The notes under the pieces are model-generated. The model made no database searches. It was not told the origin of the DNA and saw only the letters and a program-made list of their open reading frames with translations. Below are positions 22,264-30,405 of a stretch of 64,000 nt of DNA, piece after piece. The position numbers and the translations under genes were made by a program. Within the stretch, counting starts at the first letter, position 1. Each line of letters opens with the position of its first letter. The stretch is from Leptolyngbya sp. PCC 7375. Its GTDB lineage: Bacteria; Cyanobacteriota; Cyanobacteriia; Phormidesmidales; Phormidesmidaceae. The stretch spans positions 7,413,961 through 7,477,960 of the forward strand of contig NZ_JH993797.1 of assembly GCF_000316115.1 (NCBI RefSeq). The letters run 5' to 3'.

Positions 22264-25200
22264 CTATGGGGATACTATCTCAGGCTTAGATGCGTTTTCC
22301 CATGGCTTTACAGTCTGTTGAGCTTGGGCCATTAACCGCTGAGCCCGACCACTTAAGTTAGTCACAGGCAATGCTGCTAACGATTGCCAATGGTGGTGCC
22401 GCGTTGTGTGATCCTTTAGAAGACTAGCACTGAGAACACACAGGGCATTTGCCACAGCCATATCGTTGGGATATCCAACCATGTTAGCGGCTTGACTAGC
22501 CATGTTTGCATAGGTGAGAGCCGTGTCGCCGTCGTTGTGTCGGAGAGCAATCTCAGCCGCATGACTGGCAATAAAAACTCGTTTACGTTGAGCATCCAGC
22601 TGATCAAGTTGGATCAATGCCTCCGTCAGGGCTGTTTGACCTGGTTTGCCTGGGTTTTGACCATAGGCGTATAGGGCAATTAAAGCTTTTGCAAAGGCAG
22701 CCTCACTCCCCTGGGGCAGGTTAGGTGCTAACTCCAGTAGGGCTTTGGCATAGCTTGGGTCAGGCTGTTGCCTATCCCAACTGTTCATGGCCAGGTTGGT
22801 GAGACTATGGCTCTCATTGAGCTGATCGCGTTGATTGGGGGCTTGACTTTGGGATATTTGCAGGGCGGTTGTTAGCTGTTGCTGGGCTAAGTCATAGTCG
22901 CCACGGTAACTGTAAATGCAGCCTAACCCTAAATGAATATCGCTGATGGATGTGCCTAAGGGATTGGCAAGGGATTCGGCCTCTAGCAAGATGGCTTCGG
23001 CCCGATCCATATCCCGACCAATTTCAGCTAAACAGCAACCATTTACCGCCAGATTTTCTGCCTGTAGCTGGGGCATTGGCGGCAGGACATCTATGGCTTC
23101 TAAACATTGTTGATGCACATCGGTCAAGTTACCTTGGGCGTATTTTAAGAACGCCAGGGCCTGTCGTGCAGCGGCTTCTGCTTCTGGTAAATTTAGGCCC
23201 ACCAAATTCGCTAACTGTTGCTGGATTTGAGCTTCCACGGTGGTGGCGTCTGCCTGGGATACACCGGCTAAAACTCGGGTGCGCAGGAGTTGGGTGGAGT
23301 AGAGAATGCGATCGCAACTGGGCAAATAGTGGCAATGCTCCAGACCCCGGTTCACTAGCTGAACCACGTCGGCGTAAGCAAACAACCGTAAACTGCGGCT
23401 GGCAGCGGTAACACTGGCCCTGGCTGCCAAGGCATGGTTACCCGCCAGGGCAGCATGGTAGGCCACCTGGCTGGCTAAATCATCCTCCACCATTTGAGAT
23501 TCCAGGGTTTTAGCCAGTTGACCATGGATAATGCGACGACGGGGCAACGACAGCTGATGGTAGGCTGCCTGGCGCACCAAATCATGAACAAAATCATAGT
23601 TGCCCTGTTCATCAAAGCTGGCTGAGGCCCCTGGGTTAACGGGCTGCACAATCTGTTGGTGTTCCAATTGCTCCATGGCCAACAGAAACTGCATGGGCGG
23701 GTAGCTGGCCGCCAGGGCCAAAATCTCTGGATTAAAACGTCGTCCTAACGCTGCGGCCCAAGGAATCAAGTCTCTCGCTACCCCATCTAGCCGCTGTAAA
23801 CGATCGTCGATTAATCCCTGTAGATCACTGGTCTCTCCAGTATTGGCCCGCGCGACTTCTAAGGCAAATAACGGATTGCCACCACTGTCGCTGTAGATTT
23901 GTTGAGCGATTGGTTGAGCATCTGATGGTTCGGCCCCATTTTCGGAGTTGAGCAGCGGTGTGACGAGTGCCCCTATCGCCTTAGCCGATAGAGGAGGAAC
24001 GGCTATCTCCTGTAGCCGTTTAGCCCGCCGTAGGGACTTGATTAAGGTGAGAACGGCTGAATTCTCTTGCAGTTCTTGTTGTCGAGCGGCACAGGCAATG
24101 CGCAATGGCCCTTGCCCCATCAGTCGAAAGACATAGTGCAGCAATGCCGTTGACGCGTCATCTAGCCAGTGAATATCATCACATAGAAGCAATAGAGGCT
24201 GTTCAGGACTGGCTATAGCCCTCAAGCTTTGCACCATAGCGTCCAACAACTGTCCCCGATTTTGTAAATTGCTGGAGGTATCCTCTAGCTGAGGAAAGGA
24301 CTCAGAGAGATGGGCGGTACGCAGTAAATCTAGCCACACGCCGTAGGAACGCAGCTGCTCTGCCGCAAAGGCACTGCCCCAGCAAGTCTGCCAGCTGTCT
24401 TGAGCCGCACGCTTAGCTAGGGATTCCAGCAATCGAGTTTTGCCGATACCCGGTTCTCCGGTTAGCAATAATAAAGGTGCAGGCTCGTCTAAGGGCGATA
24501 ATAACCATCGCTCTAAGCTGCTAAATAGCTGCTCACGTCCGACTAAGGTGTTTGTGGCATTGGGGGTAGCCAGAGACAATGGTATCGCTGGTGCAGGCTG
24601 TTTAGATGTCAGAGCTTCTGTTGTTGTCTCAACAGCCCTTTCTTCTGCCAACAGTAGCTGCTGATAAATGCTTGCTGTCGTTGGGCTGGGGGGCACCCCT
24701 AATTCTGTTTGCAGGGTGGTCATGCACTGGTGGTACAACTGCAAGGCGGTGGAGCGGTCTCCTCTTTTCCCGTAAAGGGCCATCAAAGTTTGATACGCAC
24801 TTTCCTCCAGAGGTTCAGCCTTTAACCATTGCTGTCCCGTTGCGATCGCTTTGGTTATTTCACCCAGGGCCTGTAGCTGTCGAGTCAGCTCAGCCAAGGC
24901 CTGGCCATAGCTTTTTCTGAGACGTTCTTGCTCGCTATAAATCCAGTCAGCGTCACAGTCTGGCCACAGATCCCCTTGATAAGCTTTGATGGCAGTTTCG
25001 AGAAAACCAATAGCTGCCGCTCCGTCTACCTCCGCTGCTGAGGCTAGGGCAGTTTCAAAGCTATCAAGATCCACTTCACAGGGAATCTGGGGCTGCCAGC
25101 GCAGTGTGGATTTGGTGATAGTGATTAGCGGCTCGATGGCAGGATAGATGTGCCGCAGATAGTGCAGCTCTTTTCGTAGATTCGTGCGGCCTTGAGTGTC

Positions 25201-25386
25201 GGCGGAATCTGGCCATAACTGTCCGGCAATACGTTGGCGAGACTGGGGGGCATGGCGATGCAAAATTAGATAGGCGAGCAGGTGTTGCGATCTCGATCGC
25301 AACTCTACACTGCCTGCTCCTTCCTGGGCAATGTGAAAGTTGCCTAGCAAAGAAATCTTTAGGAGCTGTTTGCCCACAGTCAACAC
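22264..25386 (-). CDS. SARP family regulator with AAA ATPase and TPR domains
   Basis: A 1040-residue STAND-type regulator. Residues 8-100 are an OmpR-like winged helix (LKISLLGNFHIAQ, LWPDSADTQGRTNLRKELHY). Residues 105-250 are a BTAD helical domain ending LQLYHQCMTTLQTELGVPPS. Residues 280-520 are an AAA_16 ATPase, with Walker A LTGEPGIGKTRL at about 309 and Walker B LLLLCDDIHWLDD at about 398. The rest is TPR-like helices (GCIYSYRGDYDLAQQQLTTAL). This is the AfsR-like plan. The frame opens at GTG 25386 with no strong ribosome binding site. The next genes are DUF4242 and a methyltransferase. Its DNA-binding domain is closely related to that of the WD40 regulator, so both may read the same heptamer sites. 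Confidence 0.9.
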   Translation of the reverse strand: MLTVGKQLLKISLLGNFHIAQEGAGSVELRSRSQHLLAYLILHRHAPQSRQRIAGQLWPDSADTQGRTNLRKELHYLRHIYPAIEPLITITKSTLRWQPQIPCEVDLDSFETALASAAEVDGAAAIGFLETAIKAYQGDLWPDCDADWIYSEQERLRKSYGQALAELTRQLQALGEITKAIATGQQWLKAEPLEESAYQTLMALYGKRGDRSTALQLYHQCMTTLQTELGVPPSPTTASIYQQLLLAEERAVETTTEALTSKQPAPAIPLSLATPNATNTLVGREQLFSSLERWLLSPLDEPAPLLLLTGEPGIGKTRLLESLAKRAAQDSWQTCWGSAFAAEQLRSYGVWLDLLRTAHLSESFPQLEDTSSNLQNRGQLLDAMVQSLRAIASPEQPLLLLCDDIHWLDDASTALLHYVFRLMGQGPLRIACAARQQELQENSAVLTLIKSLRRAKRLQEIAVPPLSAKAIGALVTPLLNSENGAEPSDAQPIAQQIYSDSGGNPLFALEVARANTGETSDLQGLIDDRLQRLDGVARDLIPWAAALGRRFNPEILALAASYPPMQFLLAMEQLEHQQIVQPVNPGASASFDEQGNYDFVHDLVRQAAYHQLSLPRRRIIHGQLAKTLESQMVEDDLASQVAYHAALAGNHALAARASVTAASRSLRLFAYADVVQLVNRGLEHCHYLPSCDRILYSTQLLRTRVLAGVSQADATTVEAQIQQQLANLVGLNLPEAEAAARQALAFLKYAQGNLTDVHQQCLEAIDVLPPMPQLQAENLAVNGCCLAEIGRDMDRAEAILLEAESLANPLGTSISDIHLGLGCIYSYRGDYDLAQQQLTTALQISQSQAPNQRDQLNESHSLTNLAMNSWDRQQPDPSYAKALLELAPNLPQGSEAAFAKALIALYAYGQNPGKPGQTALTEALIQLDQLDAQRKRVFIASHAAEIALRHNDGDTALTYANMASQAANMVGYPNDMAVANALCVLSASLLKDHTTRHHHWQSLAALPVTNLSGRAQRLMAQAQQTVKPWENASKPEIVSP

Positions 25387-25532
25387 CCGTCAGCTGCAAT
25401 CGTCTCTGCAGCCCATTGTAATCGGTGCAGTTAGGGTGAACCCTGATTTTATTGCAAGTTTTTAAGCATATAACCGTGTTCGAGCTAATTAGTCCTGTGA
25501 TATTGGGTTAGAGGGGAGCTTTTGAGCAAAAT

Positions 25533-25633
25533 CCTCCCCTTACCAAGGGGAGGTGCCGAAGGCGGAGGGGTCTCGACATCTAGCGCTAGATGTCGAGACC
25601 CCTCCCTGACGGTTCCCCTTACTAAGGGGAACC
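25533..25633. repeat. Triple-hairpin palindromic element
   Basis: Three consecutive inverted repeats: CCTCCCCTT ACC AAGGGGAGG (25533-25553), a perfect 42-bp palindrome with centre CTAGCGCTAG (25564-25605), and GGTTCCCCTT ACT AAGGGGAACC (25611-25633). It lies between the SARP regulator's promoter side and the end of phnD. The outer hairpins belong to a type of intergenic repeat common in bacteria. It could be a mobile palindromic element; it could also stop transcription on either strand, though no T-run is present. Confidence 0.75.
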
Positions 25634-25716
25634 AGATATCGCCGGGCTTCAAAACGGTCTCTTATTTTCATGCATATCCCTTACAACTAAGAACTCAAAA
25701 CCAAGAACTACTCGTA

Positions 25717-26748
25717 TCATTCGCCTGTTTTCAGAGCCTTAAGCTGCTGATTCAGTGCCTCAATCTGTTGTTGCTTGACGGCATCATCCAAACTCTCACT
25801 GTTTTGGATATCCAAAATTTGTTTGCCAATGTCCAACTCCCGAATCGGATTCCAGTCTTTATCTTCCGCTGTAACGAAGTCAGACCAGCCCAGGGGAGTT
25901 AGCACTTCACTGTCTTGATAATCAGTAAAAAATGTTCGAATATCTTCTTTCAAACAGTCTGGTAAGTCACTGCGATAGGCCAGGGGTTCTGTCGGAATCA
26001 TCGGGGATGTCCAGATGATCTGAATTTCTTCACGGGTTTCTGGGGCCGATTGCTCCATCATTTTTAACGTTTCGCTATTGTTAGTAGCGACGTCCACCTG
26101 GCTATTGGCAACAGCGAGGGCGGTCGCTTCATGGGTGCCTGCAAACACTAATTCATCAAATGCAGTGTTGGGATTAATGTTGTTTTCTGCAAACACATAC
26201 AGGCTTGGCACTAAATAGCCAGACGTAGAATTGGGGTCATTAAATGCAAAGGTCAAATCTCCTGCATTTTCGATAACGTATTGATCGCCATTGCCAGCTT
26301 CAATATCAATGTTCTTAAGGATGGGATTATCCTTGTGGGTGATCAGGTGAGCATAGTATCCCTGACTGCCATCGGCATTTACCGAGCGCACAAATGCCTC
26401 CGCCTGGGAGCGTTTGGCTGCTTCAATGTAGGCCTTGCCGCCATACCAGGCCACCTGAATCTTGCCGACACCCATGGCTTCAATCACACCGGCATAGTCC
26501 GTGGCATACAGACCGTTGACAGGTCGCCCGATGGCATCAGCCATGACGGCTAGCAGCGGTTCCCATTGCTGTTTTAGGTTTGCCTGGGATTCAGAGGAAC
26601 TAATACCAAATTCCAGTTCGGCAATCTCAGGGGCACACATGTTCCCAGCTGCAGTTGGGTTGGATGACGGTGAACAGCTGACCAATAAGAGGATTCCTAA
26701 CAGACTTGTCAAACTCTTACCCTTCAATAGGAAGTGTTGTTTTAACAT
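25717..26748 (-). CDS. phnD: PhnD-like phosphonate/phosphite-binding lipoprotein
   Basis: A 343-residue periplasmic binding protein of the PhnD family. The lipobox LLLVSCSP puts the acylated cysteine at about residue 25. Family segments are ELEFGISSSESQANLKQQW, VQVAWYGGKAYIEAAKRS, FAFNDPNSTSGYLVPSLYVF and DVATNNSETLKMM. Homologues bind phosphonates, phosphite or methylphosphonate and deliver them to PhnC/PhnE; neither gene is within the window, so this copy is an orphan. It could serve another locus or act as a sensor input. No Pho box was identified upstream. Confidence 0.85.
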   Translation of the reverse strand: MLKQHFLLKGKSLTSLLGILLLVSCSPSSNPTAAGNMCAPEIAELEFGISSSESQANLKQQWEPLLAVMADAIGRPVNGLYATDYAGVIEAMGVGKIQVAWYGGKAYIEAAKRSQAEAFVRSVNADGSQGYYAHLITHKDNPILKNIDIEAGNGDQYVIENAGDLTFAFNDPNSTSGYLVPSLYVFAENNINPNTAFDELVFAGTHEATALAVANSQVDVATNNSETLKMMEQSAPETREEIQIIWTSPMIPTEPLAYRSDLPDCLKEDIRTFFTDYQDSEVLTPLGWSDFVTAEDKDWNPIRELDIGKQILDIQNSESLDDAVKQQQIEALNQQLKALKTGE

Positions 26749-27000
26749 GGTGTGTTCTCTCTTTTTAACAGCAACTAACGCAATGATAGGTTTCTGACTA
26801 GTAGATAAGTAGATGGCCGAAAGTAAACGTCCCTAACACTGCTGGTTTCGACTCCGCTCAACCAGCTAATTTAGAGAAATGAGGGCTGGGCGGAGTCGTT
26901 CGCGAAGCGTCTCCCACGGAGATAGCCCGGATTGATGGATAGTTTTGTCTATTCACTCAGGTCACAATTAACTTAGAAATAGCATCTCTTACAGCTAAAA

Positions 27001-27729
27001 ATGGCTTGTTATCTATTAATTCATGGAAATCGTCATGGAAAATGGGCCTGGGACAAGGTCGTTAATTTACTCGAATGTCGTGGTCATCAGGCCCACGCTA
27101 TTGATTTACCAGGCCATGGTGATGATGTTACACCCAGGCATAGGCTGACTCTGCAAGATAACTGTGATGCCGTTTTGAACTATGTCAGATTAAACCAGCT
27201 AAACAATCTAATTTTAGTGGGGCACTCTTCCGGCGGTGTGGTGCTGGTTGCGATCGCAAAAGAACTTCAAGATCGCCTAAGTGCTTTGGTTTTTGTAGCA
27301 GCGTTGGTGCTCAGAGCCGGAGAATCACAAATAAGCGATCTGTCGAAACAGCAACAAAAAGCCTATCGACAGCTGGCAGAAAGCCGAACTGACTATAGCA
27401 TCCCCATTAGCTATGATGCGGCTCGCAAGCGTTACTTCAGCGACCTTTCAGAAACAGAGGCTCAGATGTATTTTCAGCAGCTAACCCCTGAACCTTTCGG
27501 GAATATGAAAAGCGTTGTCGGCAGTAATGCCCTGTTCGAACTTTCCGTTCCCATGGCCTATGTGATTTGTACCCAAGACCAGGCCCTATCCCCCGCTCTC
27601 TGCCGCACCTACGCCCAGCGCTTGCATAATCCAACGCTATTTGAGATGGGCGCAGGTCACGATGTGATGCTGTCTCAACCTCAAACGTTAGTGAATATCC
27701 TGGAAACGGTCGCATTGGCTCACAATTAG
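27001..27729 (+). CDS. Alpha/beta hydrolase (hydroxynitrile lyase/SABP2-like)
   Basis: A 242-residue alpha/beta hydrolase of the plant esterase/hydroxynitrile-lyase-like group. The catalytic triad is visible: serine in LVGHSSGGVV, aspartate in YVICTQDQALSP and histidine in EMGAGHDVMLSQP. The N-terminus CYLLIHGNRHGKWAWDKV carries the oxyanion-hole loop and follows the family pattern for small ester substrates. No signal peptide is present, so it is cytosolic. It is monocistronic on the plus strand; no convincing ribosome binding site precedes ATG 27001. The substrate is unknown. Confidence 0.85.
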   Translation: MACYLLIHGNRHGKWAWDKVVNLLECRGHQAHAIDLPGHGDDVTPRHRLTLQDNCDAVLNYVRLNQLNNLILVGHSSGGVVLVAIAKELQDRLSALVFVAALVLRAGESQISDLSKQQQKAYRQLAESRTDYSIPISYDAARKRYFSDLSETEAQMYFQQLTPEPFGNMKSVVGSNALFELSVPMAYVICTQDQALSPALCRTYAQRLHNPTLFEMGAGHDVMLSQPQTLVNILETVALAHN

Positions 27730-27842
27730 CAACGGCAATCAGTGCGATTGCCGATTTAAGGGATAAACCGGTCTAGAGCCATCGATATTTGACGGTATTT
27801 CACACCTAAAGTCATCCCGAGGATCAGCAATGCCCAATAAAT

Positions 27843-28085
27843 TTATCGTTGAGCCGCACCACGCCCACGTCGCTGCTGAGTGATCGGGGCAGACTGTACG
27901 GTTGGAGAGGTCGTCTGTTGATCTGACGGGCCACACATACGGCTCAGATCAACAATCTGACCATTTGCTGTTTCCATAAAGCAAACTGGGGTGCTAGTGG
28001 CGAGAGAGGGCGCAGCCATCACATTCAGCATGACTAGGCTGCCAGTAAACCCAAGGTTGCGCAGTAACGTGATTGGATGGACCAT
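27843..28085 (-). CDS. Small secreted protein with a CxMETAxG...DLSxMCG motif
   Basis: An 80-residue protein. A signal peptide ends near APSLATS, followed by CFMETANGQIVDLSRMCG and a short basic, proline-poor tail. The motif is shared with the otherwise unrelated protein at 37145 (CYMETAEGRIDLSHMCG), with two cysteines 16-17 residues apart that could form a disulphide. The frame opens at TTG 28166, but ATG 28085 gives a proper signal peptide. I recognise no functional family; it may be a small extracytoplasmic domain common in cyanobacteria. Confidence 0.6.
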   Translation of the reverse strand: MVHPITLLRNLGFTGSLVMLNVMAAPSLATSTPVCFMETANGQIVDLSRMCGPSDQQTTSPTVQSAPITQQRRGRGAAQR

Positions 28086-28223
28086 GGTATATCTGTTGGT
28101 TAAGAACAGTTGAAAGTATTTGTGAGTGAGAAGAAAGGCTCCCTCACCGGTAAGAGAGGATAGCAAGGGAGCGTGTTTTACCCGGTATTATTTGGGAAGT
28201 ACCGAGTAAAACGCTGCTATTGG

Positions 28224-28892
28224 CTAATAATCTACAGTTAGCTCAAAGGTTAAATTCACACCTTCTGTGGCATTAAAACCCAGAAATTCCTGAACAGCTT
28301 CACCACTGGCGTTACGGTAGCGACCCGTGCCGCCAATAATGGCCCGTGCCACCGGCTCACCCACATCCGCAATTTCCCAACCGTCGCTAACAATGGTTTC
28401 ATCACCGAGTTCATGACCAAAGTTATAAAGTTGGTGGGTGATGACAAATTCACCACTGGCAGCGGCGGCCCCGTCTGGGTTAATAAACCAGCCGCGACAC
28501 ACCCACCGGCCTTGCACGAGGGCTGGAAACTCGGGACTACCATCAGGATTAACGCCATTGCTGCCGTTGAGGGTACCGGCTGGATAGATATAGCCTTGGG
28601 TAACAAACGAATTGCCATAGGCGGGAAACCCGTTACTGAGCAAAGGGGCATCGTCAAAGACAAACCGGGTGGCGTCTTCTACGATATCAAATCGGAGGAC
28701 CTGGGAGTTAGAGCGACGATTTTGCTTCGTTTGAATGCTGGTGGTCTTTGCGGGTTCTACAACAATCTTTTGGGCTGGCTGGATTGTGTTAGCGATCGCA
28801 ACATTACTAAGGGCCAGGGTAGCTGCTGTAGCCAGGGTTACGGTCACGAGATGCTGTTTGCAAAAACGGCTACAGGATTGGAAAACGTTCAT
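28224..28892 (-). CDS. Secreted allene oxide cyclase-barrel-like protein
   Basis: A 222-residue exported protein with a signal peptide ending near SNVAIANT. The mature part has the AOC/dirigent-barrel-like pattern: YGNSFVTQGYIYPAGTL, GSPEFPALVQGRWVCRGWF, GEFVITHQLYNFG, and AIIGGTGRYRNASGEAVQEF. In bacteria such barrels are of unknown function and need not be cyclases. GGAG lies 7-10 bases before ATG 28892. It is followed on the same strand by the small CxMET protein, 138 bases away. Confidence 0.7.
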   Translation of the reverse strand: MNVFQSCSRFCKQHLVTVTLATAATLALSNVAIANTIQPAQKIVVEPAKTTSIQTKQNRRSNSQVLRFDIVEDATRFVFDDAPLLSNGFPAYGNSFVTQGYIYPAGTLNGSNGVNPDGSPEFPALVQGRWVCRGWFINPDGAAAASGEFVITHQLYNFGHELGDETIVSDGWEIADVGEPVARAIIGGTGRYRNASGEAVQEFLGFNATEGVNLTFELTVDY

Positions 28893-28975
28893 GGGTTGTC
28901 TCCTTGATTGGTTGATAGGTGTTGGGTGTGAGAAGAAGGTTCTTGGTTCTTGGTTCTTGGTTCATACCCATTGCT

Positions 28976-29197
28976 CTAGAGAGAGTCGAAATTGCCTAAA
29001 ACAAACAGATCTGCGCCACCGTTGCCGGTTAGCTGGTCAAACTCTCCGGTACCCGGCATGCCAACGCTAGGATCTACACCGATCAGCACATCGTTACCGC
29101 CGGTTGTGGTGGCTTCAGCTTCAACGGCATCACCAAACAGTTTGTCGTTGCCGATGCCGCCAACTATCAGGTCATTACCGCCCTGGGCATCATACGA
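28976..29197 (-). pseudogene. Remnant of an RTX/hemolysin-type calcium-binding repeat protein
   Basis: Directly after the GNAT stop codon the same frame stays open for 73 codons and encodes GGNDLIVGGIGNDKLFGD, then GGNDVLIG and LTGNGGADLFVLG before a stop at 28976. These are nonapeptide GGxGxDxUx-type repeats followed by the usual GGADLFVLG end. There is no start codon or upstream part. It is most likely the end of a deleted exoprotein gene, fused by deletion to the GNAT gene tail. Confidence 0.7.
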
Positions 29198-29725
29198 CTA
29201 TGCCTGTCTCAGGCTCTTTCTCATGTAGATACTGGCAGTGCCATGGTAAGTCAGTCGATAGATTTCCTTATAACCCATGGCGGTATAAAGACGGATATTA
29301 TCCACCATCACCTCATTGGTGTGCAGCCAGATTTCACCATAGTCAGCCTGGTGTGATTGAGCTTCTGCATGGCTGAGCAGAGCGCTGCCCAATCCCTGTC
29401 GTTGCCATGTAGGATGTACGGCAATATTGGTGATGTGATAGTGGTCATCACGGGGAGATAAGACCAACACCGCGATCAACTGGCTATGACTTTCCACCAC
29501 CCATACACAATCGTTTTTAACTACCTGATGGTAGTCGGTCAGCATGGTGCGGGGGATGCCTCTGATCAGTTGAATATACTGTTCAAAAGCTTCCTGAGTC
29601 AGTGTTTCAATATTCTCAGCATCACTTACTTTAGCTGGACGCAGGGTAAGACCGAGACGATTAAAAAATGATTCTGGAGGATTTTCAGGATGATGATACT
29701 CGTGGTTTTTGGACGTGATCATCAT
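29198..29725 (-). CDS. GNAT family N-acetyltransferase
   Basis: A 175-residue GNAT acetyltransferase. LTLRPAKVSDAENIETLT opens the fold, the acetyl-CoA loop is WQRQGLGSALLSHAEAQ (Q/RxxGxG/A), and the C-terminal VMVDNIRLYTAMGYKEIYRL segment is complete. ATG 29725 is preferred because GGAG lies six bases upstream; the frame is open to 29791 inside the preceding gene. It overlaps the end of the small exported protein gene by 41 bases, so the two are coupled. The last residues (YMRKSLRQA) come just before the RTX remnant, and the C-terminus may have been altered by that deletion. Confidence 0.85.
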   Translation of the reverse strand: MMITSKNHEYHHPENPPESFFNRLGLTLRPAKVSDAENIETLTQEAFEQYIQLIRGIPRTMLTDYHQVVKNDCVWVVESHSQLIAVLVLSPRDDHYHITNIAVHPTWQRQGLGSALLSHAEAQSHQADYGEIWLHTNEVMVDNIRLYTAMGYKEIYRLTYHGTASIYMRKSLRQA

Positions 29726-29987
29726 AGGAATCTCCAAGATCTGTTGTTGTCGAGCTTGTCTCTTTGATAGCTGTAGATTTATTGCGCTCATCTATGGCAG
29801 CCATCCGCAGCTGGTGCAGCGTTGGCTTCAGCTCTTCTTTGTTGCGTATGTCCATATTGATCAGCCGCTGTTGGTGCAGCGTCGGCTGTTGATGCGTTGG
29901 TTGCTTAATTTCAGCGGCATTGGCTCCGGCAGAAATTGCAGCAGTCGCGATCACAATTGAGACTGTAGAAAACAGGTAACGTTTCAT
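29685..29987 (-). CDS. Small exported protein with LHQxR repeats
   Basis: A 100-residue protein with signal peptide MKRYLFSTVSIVIATAAISA (cleavage near NAAE). The mature part has three spaced copies of a TLHQ motif: PTLHQQRLINMDIRNKEEL, PTLHQLRMAAIDERNKS and a degenerate THQQ. It is hydrophilic and likely helical. AAGGAG lies 7 bases before ATG 29987. It overlaps the GNAT gene downstream. No known family was recognised. Confidence 0.65.
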   Translation of the reverse strand: MKRYLFSTVSIVIATAAISAGANAAEIKQPTHQQPTLHQQRLINMDIRNKEELKPTLHQLRMAAIDERNKSTAIKETSSTTTDLGDSYDDHVQKPRVSSS

Positions 29988-30330
29988 GGTTGGCTCCTTA
30001 TGGTTAGTCGAAGTGTGTTATTGAGCGAATCTGTTGTTGAAGCAATTCACTCACATGTCCAAGACTAATCAAAGATTTTGTTTTTGTCGTTACATAAAAG
30101 GTCACTAGTTTTATCAGGTTTCTCATTTTGATGTGGTCAAGGTGGAGAGATTTCTTGGCTAATCCAGACGTGAAATAGTTTTGAGTTCTAAGTTTTGAGT
30201 TTTGAATTAGGCTCTCAACTTTAAGGTTGATTTTAGGGAAATGGAGAATGGGCTTGGAGGTGATTCCTCAATATGAGTTTGTTTGAGTGAACCTCATATA
30301 ACCTCAGTTGAGGATTTTGCGTTTGGATGG

Positions 30331-30373
30331 GAACGGTGTAGGAACGTTGGTAGAACGCTGGATTGATTAGGGT
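30331..30373 (+). promoter_or_regulatory. SARP-type operator and promoter for methyltransferase 2
   Basis: GAACGGT (30331), GAACGTT (30342) and GAACGCT (30353) repeat with an exact 11-bp period. Eight bases after the last copy is TAGGGT (30368-30373), a plausible -10. ATG follows at 30406. Layout and heptamer sequence match the site upstream of methyltransferase 1, as expected for a SARP-controlled promoter. Confidence 0.7.
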
Positions 30374-30405
30374 TAGACCATCACCTGCAATGTGGAGAAC
30401 CGACC

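Noticed and set aside
25387..25520. Two CACC words 11 bases apart upstream of the SARP-AAA-TPR gene, considered as an autoregulatory SARP site
   Set aside because: Only two copies, the words do not match GAACGNT, and no -10 lies 8 bases downstream.
26880..26935. GCGAAGCGTCTCCCACGGAG-type segment upstream of the alpha/beta hydrolase
   Set aside because: A widespread cyanobacterial intergenic repeat motif; it is too short and common to call a specific element here.
28937..28963. Tandem GGTTCTT heptamers
   Set aside because: A simple 7-base microsatellite. This type of TTCTTGG repeat is common between cyanobacterial genes and has no other feature of interest.
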